Below, one piece after another: positions 33,428 to 45,200 of a stretch of DNA of 64,000 nucleotides. A program made the position numbers and the translations under genes. Location of the stretch: NCBI RefSeq assembly GCF_049243985.1, contig NC_135371.1:1513501-1577500 (forward strand). Direction: 5' to 3'. Positions within the stretch are counted from its first letter, which is position 1, and every line of letters begins with the position of its first letter. The notes below the pieces were generated by a model. The model did not search any database and was not told the DNA's origin. It was given only the letters and a program-made list of their open reading frames with translations. The stretch is from Paroedura picta (taxonomy: Eukaryota > Chordata > Lepidosauria > Squamata > Gekkonidae).

Positions 33428-36400
33428 TTATCCGCTCTCTTGCCAGTGTGGATACATCAATGGGCAGTACGGTTCCCGCCATGGGGGACTTCGTTGATGG
33501 GATTTCAAGTCTGAGCTTCGAGCAAAGCTATTTCCACACTCCAAGCACTTATATGGTTTCTCCCCTGTGTGGGTCAGCTGATGTTTAGTAAGCAGTGAAT
33601 TCCAAGCATAGCTCTTTCCACATTCCAAACATTCATATGGCTTCCCCCCTGTGTGGATACGCTGATGGGATTTAAGATGTGAACTCTGAGCAAAACTCTT
33701 TCCACACTCCAAGCATTCATATGGTTTTTCCCCAGTGTGGATACGTTGATGGGTGGTAAGGTCTGAGCTGTAAGCAAAGCTCTTTTCACAATCTAAGCAT
33801 TTGTATGGTTTCTCCCCTGTATGGGTCAGTTGATGTTTAGTAAGCAGTGAATTCCAAGCATAGTTCTTTCCACATTCCAAACATTCATATGGTTTCCCCC
33901 CTGTGTGGATACGCTGATGGGATTTGAGCTGTGAACTGCGAGCAAAGGTCTTTTCACACTTCAAGCATTCATATGGTTTCTCCCCTGTGTGGATACGTTG
34001 ATGGATATTAAGCCGTGAGCTCTGAGCAAAACTCTTTCCACACTGTAAGCATTCATATGGTTTCTCCCCTGTGTGGATATGTTGATGGATATTAAGCCGT
34101 GAGCTCTGAGCAAAGCTCTTTCCACACTGCAGGCATATAAATGGTTTCTCCCCTGTGTGGATGCTTTGATGGGATTTAAGTTGCGAACTCCGTGCAAAGC
34201 TCTTTCCACACTCCAGGCATTGAAACGGTTTCTCCCCAGTGTGGATGCGTTTATGGGTAGTAAGGACTGAGTTGTAAGCAAAGCTCTTCTCACACTCCAG
34301 GCATTTATATGGTTTCTCTCCTGTATGGATACGTTGATGGGACTTAAAATTTGAGCTCTGAGCGAAGCTCTTTCCACAGTCCAAGCATTCATATGGTTTT
34401 CCACCTGCATGGATACGTTGATGTGATTTAAGTTGTGAACTCAGACCAAAGCACTTTCCGCACTCTGAACATTTATGTGGTTTCCCCCAAATGTGGATTC
34501 GTTGATGAGCAGATAAGGTATCACTCCTAGAAAAGCCCTTTCCACATGCTAAGCATTTATATGATTTATCTTCTCTGTAAATTGGTTGATGAACAGCAGG
34601 GATGAAATTCTGAGCAAAGCTACTTCCATCCTCCAAGCATTTATGAGGTTCTTCTCCTGTGTTAATTCTTTCGTGTCTATCAAACACTTTGAATTCAGTA
34701 CCCTGAGGAGCTGATTCATTGCCATTCTTCTGTTTTGTTCCATCAATTTTCTGCTTTTTGTTCTCACGTTCGTGGAGTCCTGGTTCTTTCATGGACTTCT
34801 TCAGTCCATTAGCCTCTATAATAAACAGGAAAGACAGGTAAAATGTTTTGTCAAAAGCAGAATCAACTAAAGGCCATTAACTGCTCTTGAAAATGACAGG
34901 ACAGAAATCGCTTGACAGGGAAACAAATCCTGGCCTGTACAAATGAACTCTCAATTCTTCTCTGGAGGGTGGCTCCATCACAGAAATAGCCCAGAATAAC
35001 CTCCTGCAGTTCTTGAGAACTTTCCAGGGGTTTCGTTTCGTTTCATTTCATTTCATTTCATTTCATTTCATTTCATTTCATTTCATTTCATTTCATTTCA
35101 TTTCATTTCATTTCATTTCATTTCATTTCATTTCATTTCATTTCATTCATTCATTCATTCATTCATTCATTCATTCATTCATTCATTCATTCATTTTCTA
35201 TACCACTGCTTGCCCCAATAAAATCCCCATTAAGATAGGTGGCCACTGTGGGAAACAGGAGGCTGGACTAGAAATTGCCTCCAAAATGGCTCCCAGTCTT
35301 CAGGGACAGAACTGAACCGCATTCCTTGGACAAGGGGGGTTAGGCAGAGAGCTTTGGACTCTCACAACAGAAAGCCAGTCTGAGCTCCAAATATACAAAC
35401 CTTTCTGCACTTTCCACGCCCAAGGAAGATCCGGCCCCCAAGTTCTTGGTCCTGACTACAGAGCTGTGGCAACTGGAGAGTGTATTTTCAGCTGTGGCCC
35501 ATTGGCTGGGGAACGTCTCCCATTTGAAGCTCACCTGAAGTTTACTTTTCTACAGAGCCAAGGCAAGGTATTTCTTTTCAACAAAATTTTGAAATCTCAG
35601 CCATGTCGTTTTGGTTTAGAAACCAATATTTTAGCTTCCATGCTAATACTCACAGACACCAAGAACTATGGGGAACCTTCTCCTTTGCCTGGGTGCCCAC
35701 CCACTCCACTCCACTCCCCTACTGAGAGTCTCCATTGGAAGATCCCTGCCAGGGATCTTATTGGTAGGGGTGGGAAGTCTATCAAGTTGCAACTAACATC
35801 TGCTGAAGGGTTGTCAAGGCAAGAGAGGGACCGAGGTTGCTTGCCATCGTGTCTCTCTGCATCACAACCCCTGGACCTCCTTGGTGGTCTCCCACCCGTG
35901 TACTAACCAGGACTGACCTTGCTTAACTCCTGAGAGTGGAAAAGCCTGGACTAACCGGGGCCCTTCTTGGCAGGAACGACTTCCGCCTTCAGCATCTCCT
36001 AATCGAGAGCCAGGGGAGCCTTACCCAGAGAGGCCACGTTCTGACCGTTCTCCTCCATGACTTCCCGGTGAAGCCTCCTTTGGCCCGGATCCAGCAGAGC
36101 CCACTCCTCCTCCGTGAAATGGACAGACACCTCCTCCAAGGTCACCCGGCCCTGAAAAGAGAAAGATGGAAGAAATTATAGGATATTATAGGTTCAAGAG
36201 TCATGCCTCTGTTTTAATGGTGTATCCATTAGGCAGCACAGGTAACAGGTGAGGGAAAGATTATCCTTGATCAAGGGAGGGTGACAAGAGCCTGAGAGGG
36301 GCTGGATCCAGAAGATCTATAGAAAGATGCTGACAATCAGGGTTCAAACTTCCACTTTCATTTTCTAACTAAAGAGTGGCACAGAAAACAGCCACGGGGA

Positions 36401-38803
36401 GGAGACGGAGGGAGTCTCGCCCTGGCCTAGGGAAGGTGAGGGGAGGTACCCTGGGGCAAGATCCAGAGTTCCACACTTACCCAGTCAGACTGCACAGAAG
36501 CTGTTTTCTCTCTGCCACAAAGAGATGGCAAAGGACATATAGAACAACCTGGAAGTATAAGAAAGTAAGTATTATTATTCAATTCAATTATTATTCAAGT
36601 AAGTTAAATAATAAGTATGAGAAGGAAAATGGGAAACATTCTGTACTTCCAAGACCTTTGCACTGTGATTCCTTGCGGGGGGAGGGGGGAGAAGAGGAAG
36701 AGTTGGTTTTTATACTCTGCTTTTCACTACCAGAAGGAGTCTCAAAGTAGCTTATAAACACTTTCCTTTCCCCACAACAGTCAGGAGCCTGCCCACAATC
36801 CTGGACGCTACCTTCTCTGTGGAGGCCCAGGCCACAAGCACTGCCCGCCAGGCGGTTCACCATCTAGGCCAGACACGGCAGTCAGTGCCCTTATCCGTCG
36901 ACAGCTAACCTGGCCACGGTGATCCGGATTAGACTACTGCAACTCGCTCTATGCACCCCTTGACACGGGGTGGAATGCCCATATAATATATTTTAATACA
37001 TTTGAAAGGGAGGGAGGAAGAAGGCAGAATTTCTAAACCGGGAACCTGGAGTGGAGCATCTTTTGCTGGGCATGAAGGCAGTCCTCCATGGGGAACAAAA
37101 CCCTTTTCCATCTTACCCAGGAAAGTGGCTCCGTGGGAGGGCTCCTGCACGATCTTCTCCTGTCTCTGAAACAGAAGAGGGGATCCCAGAAAGGGGAGAC
37201 TGATGAGAAATGCCTGGGGGGCTCCGAAAGAGCTGCTAGAGCCTTAACCCTACGAAGACCTGTGGCTGGGGGAGAAAGGACCAGGTGAGGAAGCGTGGCC
37301 TGCCTGTCTAGGTAGGGAGCAGTTAATACCCTTGCTCACTGTCAGGAACGTGGGTGTGACCTTCAACGCCTCCCTCTTGGGTCACAACTGTAGCTCGTCA
37401 GGCATTTTACTTTCTTCGTCAGGAGAAGCTAAGACCACGCAACCTAGCCCCAGAACCCCTAGCCCCAGTCATCCATGCAAAGGTCACCGTTCTAGGCTGG
37501 GTTACCCTTGATCCCGATCTCAAACTTACAGCTGGTCCAGAATGCCCCTAAGGCAGGGATAGTCAACCTGTGGTCCTCCAGATGTCCAGGGACTACAATT
37601 CCCAGGAGCCCCTGCCAGCAACTGCTGGCAGGGGCTCCTGGGAATTGTAGTCCATGGACATCTGGAGGACCACAGGTTGACTACCCCTGCCCTAAGGTGC
37701 TCATGGGGATCCCAAGAAGAGCTGATATTAAACCTGCCCTCCAACCAGCTGCATTGGTTGCTGGTGGAGACCCAGATCAGATTCAAGCTCTTGGGGTTGA
37801 CCTTTGAGGCCCTACATTGTTTGGGCCTGAGGGACGGTCTCTCCCAATGTGTTATCTGGAGGGCATTGCGCTTGGCAAGCGCCAACATGCTGGGGATCCC
37901 CAGCCCCAAGGAAGCCCGGCTGGTTTCGACCGGAGTCCCGGTCTTTGTGGGCCTGGAACGAGTCACTAGTCAAGAGGCAGGCCTGCAAAACGGCACTCTT
38001 CCAGCAGGCCTACGGTTGAGGTCATGGTGGCCTAGAACCAGATGGGCCTCCTGCTTTCCTTTCTTTCCCCTCCCTTCTTCTCTCCCATTCTGTCTTCCCT
38101 CCCGCACCCAATAACTCCCACCACAAAATGAGCAGCCTTATGGTGAATGGAAATGGCTGGGGGATGAGAGGTTATCAGTCAGGGCCTGCCGTTTGGTTGA
38201 TATTTTTATAGAGGTTTCCATTGTATATTGTAAACTGTCCCGAGCTTGTTTGCGAGGGGGGGGGGGAGATATAGAAACTTAAGTAGCTAAAAAAGCTGAG
38301 GAAATCTGTGTAGCATTCAGGAGTATCTATGTTCACATTCAGTGCCCCCCTCCCCATATGCACACTGTACCACAATGAATCCCCCTCACCTGCTCGGCCT
38401 GCCTCTTCTCCTCCGCCTGGCTGAGGAGGAAGCCTTCAGCCAGGGCCACCGCCTGGGCGCTGCTCTCCGGCCCGCATCCTCTCACCCAGCCCTGCATCTC
38501 CGGGGGCAGGAGGGCCAGGAACTGCTCCAGGGTCACCCGGTCCAGCATCTGCCTCTTGGTGCTCCTCTCCGGCTCCAGCCAGCGGCGGCACAGACGGTGG
38601 AGCCGGCTGCACACCTCCCGGGGCCCCTGGGCATCTTCGTAGCGGAACTGTCGGAATTGCTGGCGCTGCACATTTGGAGGGAGGATGTCGTCACCCGGGC
38701 TCCTTTGCATGGTCCCTCCCAAGAACTCCTTTCTTCCCCCAGCCTGGGTGGCACTGATGCCTTTTCCTGATTCAGGGACAGCTGAGTCCAGCTCTCCCCT
38801 CAT
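33428..38803 (-). CDS. Gene D: SCAN-KRAB C2H2 zinc-finger protein, 12 fingers
   Basis: In transcript order the coding exons are 38803-38390 (SCAN), 37165-37117, 36548-36481, 36151-36025 (KRAB-A) and 34815-33428 (fingers). Borders are GT-AG and the product is 681 residues. The SCAN exon begins in the 5'UTR at an acceptor near 38902. SCAN reads [24 protein letters not shown] reads [20 protein letters not shown] with REVMEEN. The finger exon opens with a dead finger ([11 protein letters not shown]), then twelve intact C2H2 units. A thirteenth loses its last His pair (HQRSPPW). Fingers 9 and 12 ([14 protein letters not shown]) are near-identical, showing an internal block duplication. Its promoter and 3' flank are shared with gene F, so D and F are close duplicates. 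Predicted nuclear repressor; the target is unknown. Confidence 0.87.
35030..35196. repeat. (TTTCA)n then (TTCA)n microsatellite
   Basis: About 22 pentanucleotide TTTCA units change abruptly into about 12 tetranucleotide TTCA units. It lies in the intron between the KRAB and finger exons of gene D. The open frame across it is low-complexity only. Confidence 0.95.
35805..35950 (-). mobile_element. 5S-rRNA-derived SINE, gene D intron
   Basis: The minus strand resembles the 5S-SINE: GGTGGTCTCCCACCCGTGTA and CTAACCAGGACTGACCTTGC are the inverted 5S segment, preceded by the SINE body (GGTTGCTTGCCATCGTGTC). It lies immediately 3' of the KRAB exon of gene D, the same place as in B and E. Confidence 0.7.
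36690..36783 (-). mobile_element. MIR/CORE-like SINE tail fragment
   Basis: AAGAGTTGGTTTTTATACTC, AGTCTCAAAGTAGC and CCCCACAACAG are the inverted 3' part of the tRNA SINE family seen at 55503-55787. Intronic in gene D. Confidence 0.6.
36870..38280 (+). mobile_element. L2-like LINE fragments around gene D exon 2
   Basis: Plus-strand remnants encode LDYCNSLYA-like sequence (36930-36955), [14 protein letters not shown]-like sequence (37410-37470) and [23 protein letters not shown] (37750-37820), all typical of the end of L2-type ORF2. A 3' tail with GTAAACTGTCCCGAGC (about 38232) closes it. It is interrupted by exon 2 of gene D (37117-37165) and by a MITE (37554-37689), so it is at least two pieces. 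Inactive. Confidence 0.6.
37554..37689. mobile_element. Palindromic hAT-type MITE (copy 5)
   Basis: Complete foldback with an exact 8-bp target duplication CCCTAAGG (37546-37553, 37690-37697). It was inserted into the L2-like LINE remnant. Confidence 0.9.
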
Positions 38804-39019
38804 CCCTCCGTCCTCTCCAAATAGGCTTCACCCGGAACAGCAGATCGCCTTCCTCCTCTGCCAGATTCTTCTCTATGCACAAGTGCTGGACCTGTGACCT
38901 CCTGCAAAACCAAGACCACAATGTTGTGTGTGTGTGTGTATATATATCTATCTGCAATGGAAGGAGTGAGCTCTGATGAATGAAAGCTGATATGAGAATC
39001 AAATGCAGTAAACTACCAG

Positions 39020-39115
39020 GGGCCCAAAAGTGGGGGTGTAAATGATATATAATGTAGACCACCCATACGGCTGTATGGAAGGGCAGTATAGAAATCTAAA
39101 TAAAATAAATATTAG
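39020..39115 (+). mobile_element. L2-like LINE 3' tail
   Basis: TGTAGACCACCCATACGGCT, AAGGGCAGTATAGAAATC and an AAATAAAATAAAT tail resemble the GTAAACCGCC...GGCGGTATAGAAAT 3' end of L2-like elements. First intron of gene D. Confidence 0.5.
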
Positions 39116-39559
39116 AAAGGAAAGGCCACCAAAGTATACCAAGGTACAAAAGGCATCCAGAAATGATTTACTGGCAGGAATTTTTTTTAAACTCCCCAAA
39201 CCCGAATTGTGTCTCCAGAGAGCCACAGCAGAGTGGGGGGGGGGGGAGGAACCCTCCAGAAATCCAAGTCTGCCCTTCCAGGCCACCCCCACCCCACAGC
39301 AAGGCCAGGCAGGGGCAAGAGTGACCCAGAAACGCCATCCAATGGGCCATTTTGCCAGGCTTTGGAGAGAGCGGCAGGCCCCAGACGCACGCCGGGGAGC
39401 CTGTTCTGGGGGGGTCCTCAGGCTTTGGAGCCAGGCACCGACATGGCACCGTTTGGGGCACCTGGCGAAAACCCACCTGCGCCCCCAGGCCGCTGCCCCT
39501 TCCTTTCCCCCGGGTGTGCTGCTCCTGCCAGGGAGGGAGGGAAGGTTTTAAACGCCTCT

Positions 39560-39592
39560 CCATCCATCCATCCATCCATCCATCCATCCCCG
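39560..39592. repeat. (CATC)n microsatellite
   Basis: Eight CATC units in the first intron of gene D. Confidence 0.9.
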
Positions 39593-39758
39593 GAGGAATT
39601 CTGCAACTGCTGCCTGCAAATGGGGCCTCCGCACTGCTGCACAAGGGCCCACCTGAGGGCACCTGCCTCGCTCACCTGGCCTCTTAAGAGCTCCGCCGGC
39701 GCCGCCCCGCCTCTCCCGAGCACGCCCGGGGCTCGTGGGAAGGGCGGGCCAGAGGAAG

Positions 39759-39826
39759 TGACGTCACGAGCCCCGGGCCCTTCGGGGCGGGCGCCGCTCT
39801 AGGCACGCAGACTCTGTCTCTTTAAC
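39759..39826 (-). promoter_or_regulatory. Gene D promoter: CRE and shared element
   Basis: On the minus strand the element reads GGTTAAAGAGAC, AGAGTC and CCTAGAGCGGCG (39826 to 39790). A full CRE palindrome TGACGTCA with an adjoining GGAAGT ETS-type site lies at 39753-39766. A first-exon donor (CCAG/GTGAGC) follows at 39676/39675. A MITE has been inserted at 39828 in the TTTAACC part of the element, so the GGGTTAA half is displaced by 135 bp and part of it is duplicated. Confidence 0.65.
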
Positions 39827-39827
39827 C

Positions 39828-39962
39828 AGGGGTAGTCAAACTGCGGCCCTCCAGATGTCCATGGACTACAATTCCCACGAGCCCCTGCCAGCATTCGCTG
39901 GCAGGGGCTCATGGGAATTGTAGTCCATGGATATCTGGAGGGCCGCAGTTTGACTACCCCTG
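39828..39962. mobile_element. Palindromic hAT-type MITE (copy 6), in gene D promoter
   Basis: Complete foldback. The 8-bp target duplication CTTTAACC (39820-39827, 39963-39970) is itself the conserved promoter motif of the cluster. One terminal C is missing at the left end. Confidence 0.88.
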
Positions 39963-40353
39963 CTTTAACCCTTGGAGTCCCACCCCGTCCCTCTCTCTCC
40001 CCGTCTGCAGGAGGGAGGAAGCCCCCCGCCCAGGAGGACCCTCCGCCGCAGACGCTTCTCTTGCGCCCTCAGAACTGCGTGGAGAGACGCTTCTGGCCGA
40101 GCTCCCTGGCTCGAGCTCCTCAGGCCCCGGCTGCGCGGCTCCCTCCCCAGGGAAGCGTGGCTTGAATTTGGGGTGGGGGGGGCGGAGCCTGGCTGGGAGG
40201 GGGCGTCAGGGCGGGCCCATGGCCAGACGGTTTTTACTGGGGGGAGGAATGGGGACAGGGGGGGCCAGCCCATCGCTATTTATTGACACTTTATTCTTTA
40301 TGTATCAATTAGGTATCAATTGTTTGTTTGACACTCAAGACGGGTGACATGGT

Positions 40354-40448
40354 CTAGGGATGACCAAACTGCAGCTCTCCAGAGGTCCGTGGACTACAGT
40401 TCCCATGAGCCCCTGCCACCTGGAGAGCCACAGTTTGGACACCCCTAG
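40354..40448. mobile_element. Internally deleted hAT MITE relative
   Basis: Short foldback with GACCAAACTGCAGCTCTCC and GGAGAGCCACAGTTTGGAC, sharing the GTGGACTACAGTTCCCATGA core on one arm only. It is an older or different subfamily of the palindromic MITE. No clear target duplication. Confidence 0.6.
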
Positions 40449-40552
40449 TAGACAACATTTTAATCAGTGCAAAGGGGGTATTACGAAGGGGAAAGGAGGT
40501 CAGAAGCAAGGAGCCCTTGCTAAGAAGGGGTCCTCAGTCAATTCAATAGAAT

Positions 40553-40768
40553 CAGAGTCCAGGAGCACCTTTAGGCCCAACCAGGATTTATTCAGGGCGT
40601 GAGCTTTCGAGGGCAAGCACTCTTCTTCAGACTAAGAACTGACCATCATGACAGTTATTCTCACTGTCATGATGGTCAGTTCTTAGTCTGACGAAGGGTG
40701 CTTGCCCTCCAAAGCTCACGCCCTGAATAAATCCTGGTTGGGCCTAAAGGTGCTCCTGGACTCTGGTT
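40553..40768. repeat. Long foldback (inverted repeat), ~105-bp arms
   Basis: The left arm 40553-40655 and right arm 40665-40768 are almost exact complements (AGTCCAGGAGCACC...GGTGCTCCTGGACT; tip CTGACCATCATGACAG and its complement). Each arm carries the dispersed reptilian repeat with GCTCACGCCCTGAATAAATC. Fragments of that repeat occur at 5478, 29195 and 57715. Confidence 0.85.
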
Positions 40769-40849
40769 TTATTGTGCTCCTTCAGACGATATGACAGAAA
40801 GGAACCAACGATCTGTGCATGGCCAAAGTCTGTTTATACAATAAAGCGT

Positions 40850-40955
40850 TGTTGTTGTTAGGTGCGAAGTCGTGTCCGACCCATCGCAACCCTGTGGACA
40901 ATGACCCTGCAGGCCTTCCTGTCCTCTCCCATTCCCCGGAGTCCATAGTAATTTT
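40850..40955 (+). mobile_element. BovB/Sauria-type SINE or LINE 3' fragment
   Basis: GTTGTTGTTAGGTGCGAAGT, CGTGTCCGACCCATCGC and CCATTCCCCGGAGTCC resemble the BovB-related 3' segment carried by squamate SINEs. The limits are approximate. Confidence 0.5.
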
Positions 40956-41227
40956 AAAAGTCTTGTTTCTTTCCTGTTTAAATCTTGCTATGAAATGAGA
41001 ATAATCCAGAGATTATTCAGTGAAAAAAATATTTCCAGCAAGCAATGCCGCACAAATATATCACTCGAGAACTGCTGGGTAAGGTTCCGATATTTCCTTG
41101 TTTCAGTGTTAAGATGCTTCCTCGTTTTGCTCAGGCAAGGTACTGCACACACAAAAATGAGACTGACTTCTTATTTAATAAGCATTTTATTTTATTAGTG
41201 ACACTTTGGACACTGTAAATGTGTGAC

Positions 41228-41530
41228 TTCTGGGGTGTGGAAGGGGCATGACCAGGGGAACTCAAGCACTGGGTCATGTCTGACCCTCGGGGTGATGCCC
41301 TCTAGCGTTTTCATGGCAGACTCAATACGGGGTGGTTTGCCGGTGCCTTCTCCAGTCATTACCGTTTACCCTCCCAGCAGCAAGCTGGGTACTCATTTTA
41401 CCAACCTCGGAAGGATGGAAGGCTGTGTCAATCTTGAGCGAGCTGCTGGGATTGAACTCCCAGCCTCATGGTCAGAACTTTAGACTGCATATCTGCTGCC
41501 TTACCATTCTGCGCCACAAGAGGCTGTTGA
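41228..41530 (-). mobile_element. Sauria-type SINE (diverged copy)
   Basis: It reads on the minus strand. A head at about 41525 (GTGGCGCAGAATGG A-box-like) is followed by a B box and then BovB-like sequence (GAGGGCATCACCCCGAGGGT inverted at 41295). It is older than the copy at 41599. Confidence 0.75.
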
Positions 41531-41598
41531 TATTTTAAACATTACAAAAACATAATTATGTGTTAGGTGAGGATGCTACAGCCCTTCCCAAAACATTA

Positions 41599-41888
41599 AA
41601 GGTAAAGGTATCCCCTGTGCAAGCACCGAGTCATGTCTGACCCTTGGGGTGACGCCCTCTAGCGTTTTCATGGCAGACTCAATACGGGGTGGTTTGCCAG
41701 TGCCTTCCCCAGTCATTACCGTTTACCCCCCAGCAAGCTGGGTACTCATTTTACCGACCTCGGAAGGATGGAAGGCTGAGTCAACCTTGAGCCGGCTGCT
41801 GGGATTGAACTCCCAACCTCATGGGCAAAGCTTTCAGGCGGCTGCCTTATCACTCTGCGCCACAAGAGGCTCTTTGCGCCACAAGAGG
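41599..41888 (-). mobile_element. Sauria-type SINE with target duplication
   Basis: Minus-strand tRNA-derived SINE: A box in TGGCGCAGAGTGATAAGG, B box in GGTTGGGAGTTCAATCCC, BovB-like 3' region and an ACCTTTACC tail. A perfect 12-bp target duplication CCCAAAACATTA lies at 41587-41598 and 41889-41900. Confidence 0.85.
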
Positions 41889-42255
41889 CCCAAAACATTA
41901 CAAAATGTAATCTCCTCAGTGTTTTTACTGAATAACAATTAAATACTGAAACTCTATACATAAAAGAACATCTAAACTATAAAAGTTCAAAGATGGGCTC
42001 CGAGGATGAAGGCAGTTCCATAATTGCTTCATGAAATAAAGCATTTCAAGCATTCTTGTCTACTTAATGGGATTCAAGCCTTAAACTTTTAACGCTTCTC
42101 TTTTACATAAGCCAATGAATCTCCTGAAACCAGTCTTTTATACTTTGGATGTTCTTCTTTACCAAAAATTTTAGATTCTAATTGTTATTCAATGAAAACA
42201 GCAGCTTTTCCACATTTCAAGGGATTTATACAGCTTCTCCCATATAGACAAGCAT

Positions 42256-45200
42256 TTACATGGTTTCTCTTGAGTGACTATATTGATGTTTAGTATATTG
42301 TGAACCCCGAGCAAAGCTCTTTTGACAATCCAAGCATTTATATGGTTTCTCCCCTGTGTGCATTTTGCGATGTTTAGTAAGCTGTAAACTCCAAGCAAAG
42401 CTTTCTCCACACTCGAGGCATTCATAAGGTTTCTCCCCAGTGTGGATACGTTGATGGGCCATAAGGTGCGAACTCTGAGCAAAGTTTTTTTCACACTCCA
42501 AGCATTTATATGGTTTCTGTCCTGTGTGGATACGTTGATGTTTACCGAGACTGGAACTTTGAGCAAAGCTCTTTCCACATACCAAACAATTGTACGGTTT
42601 CTCCCCAGTATGGATTCGTTGATGTTTAGTAAGCTGTGGACTCTGAGCAAAGCTTTTTCCACACTCCAGGCATTCGTATGGTTTCTCCCCAGTGTGGATA
42701 TTTTGATGAGCCATAAGGTGTGAGCTCTGAGAAAAGCCTTTTCCACAGTCCAAGCATTTATACGGTTTTTCTCCAGTGTGGATACGTTGATGTTTAGTAA
42801 GATCTGAACTATAAGTAAAGCTTTTCCCACACTCCAAGCATTCATAAGGTTTCTCCCCTGTGTGAATATGTTGATGGTTCGTAAGCTGTGAACTCCAAGC
42901 AAAACTTTTACCACAAGCCAAGCAGCCATATGGTTTCTCCCCTGTGTGCATATGTTGATGTTTAGTAAGATGTGAACTCCAAGCAAAGCTTTTGCCACAC
43001 TTCAGGCATTCATATGGTTTCTCCCCAGTGTGGGTACGTTGATGGGCTGTAAGGTGTGAACTCTGAGCAAAGCTCTTTCCACACTCCAAGCATTTATATG
43101 GTTTCTCCCCCGTATGGATACGTTGATGCTTAGTAAGATGTGAACTGTAAGTAAACTTCTTTTCACACTCCAAGCATTGATATGGTTTCTCCCCAGTGTG
43201 GATTCGTTGATGAGTAGCTAGGGTGTAACTTCGAGAAAAGCTTTTTCCACATTCCAAGCATTTATATGACTTCTCCTCGGTGTGGGTTTCTTGAGCATCA
43301 AGCATGGAATTCTGAGCAAAGCTCTTTCCACATTTCAAATAGTTATCTGTCTCTCCTCCATGGATTTGCTGACAGTCAGGAAGGCCTCCCCTCCATGCAT
43401 AGCTTCTTCCACACCCCAAGCATTCACAATGTTTCTCCCTTGCATTAATTCCTTGATGTGTCCCCAACACCTCAGTTTCCGCACCCTGGAAAACAGAGCA
43501 TTCCTTCTCTCTTTTCCACTTCTTTCCAGCGTTTTTGTCCTGCTGTTTGTTGTCCAGCTGAGGCTGCTGTGGTTCTCCCTCAGACTTGGTGTGGATAGCA
43601 GCAGCTTCTAGAATAAAGACAAAAAGATGGCAAAGAGTTTCATGCAAAAGCAGTCTCAAACAAAGAAGACTCTTTGTTATGACAGGACAGAAATCACCTG
43701 GAGGGGAGACAACTCCTGCCTGGCTTTTTATGTCATGTTTTCACGGACATATGAAAAGTGGTATTTGTTTCAGAGCCTGATCATAATGCAAATGTGATTA
43801 AAAAAAAATGGAGCATGACTATAATGTATTTTGTATTAACCTGATAACTTTTCCAAAAATTGTTTTCATTCAATACATTGTTACCATTACTTGGCTTACT
43901 AGAACTGTTTAAATATAATTGTTTCTCATCCTCTTTCATAAAGAAATCTTCTTTATAAAAATTAGACTAATTTTCTCTTGTTAGAACGTTAGAAACATTC
44001 ACAAAACCAAATCTAAAACATACTGCATTTGAATAACTCATTTACTAACGTTGCTTTCCTTAGTGTGCAGAGGTCACCTTGGGCTGCCTTTCATATACTC
44101 TCTTAATGAGGTACAGATTCTTTCTTGGAGGATATTCCCATGCCAGACAGGGAGGGGGCCACTGGAATCTCCTTGCCTCTGTGATCTGCTCTTCTTGTGA
44201 ACCTTCCGGGGACTCTAGGTGGCCGATTTGGGAGATGGGAGGCTGGACTAGAAAGTGTCTCATAGAACTGCATACACTAGACAGCATGGTTGGAGCAAAG
44301 GTTTACACCTGAAGCATGAAGGCCAGTTCCGAGATCCAAACTTATAAAGCTCACCTTGCTCTTCCTCATACTGCCAATAATTTTGGCCTTCCAAACCCTG
44401 CATTTTGTGGCCCTGCCTGCAGGGCTGGAGCAGTTGGAGACCAGAGACTGGGCATTTTGGGTGGTGGCCCCTCATCCCAGGAACATGTCCCCATTGAAGG
44501 TCACGTGGAGGGCACCTTCCTCTCATTTCAAAATCAGGCCAAAACAGGCCTTTCCAGCCAAGCTTGTTCTCACAGGGTTATCTTTTTAGCTGTCTCGTGG
44601 TCTTTCTCGGGACAGTTTTGAGGCCACACAGAGGACGTTTGTCACTCTTCTTTTATCTGCCCCTGGCTTTAAAAATTGATCACTGATGCTTTGATTTTTG
44701 AGCCAAGCTGAGCAGGTCCACGGAGAGGCAGGAGAGGAGTAAATTATGTGGACTACAGCCGAGCAGCACAGAAATATTTCCCGCCAAGGTGAGGCACAAA
44801 CAAGACAGCATTTTGTTCCCTGGTTTGACTAACATTTGAGAGAGCTTCCCTGGCCATTTGTGGGCTGTGCTTCTTGAGAAATCCCCTCCCCTCCCCCCAC
44901 CAGCTGCCTCAGCGCAAGAGGAGTCACACCCACTCCTACCCCAGAATAAACTGATACCGGCAGATTTCTCTGTTTCTTCTGCTTCTTGGATGGGTGGATC
45001 GCCTGCTTCTTCCAAGAGGGAAACAGGATCACGTTTGGGAACCAGAGCTCCTCCTCCTTTGGGGAAAGAAGCAGACCAGTGACTTCCAGACAGTCCAACC
45101 ATAAACAACCTTCAGACTTTCAAACCAGCCACTCCTGGTGACAAAAAAAGTGGCAGTGGGAAGGGCTGTCAAGACTTTGCTGCCTGTTGGCGGCCCTGTA

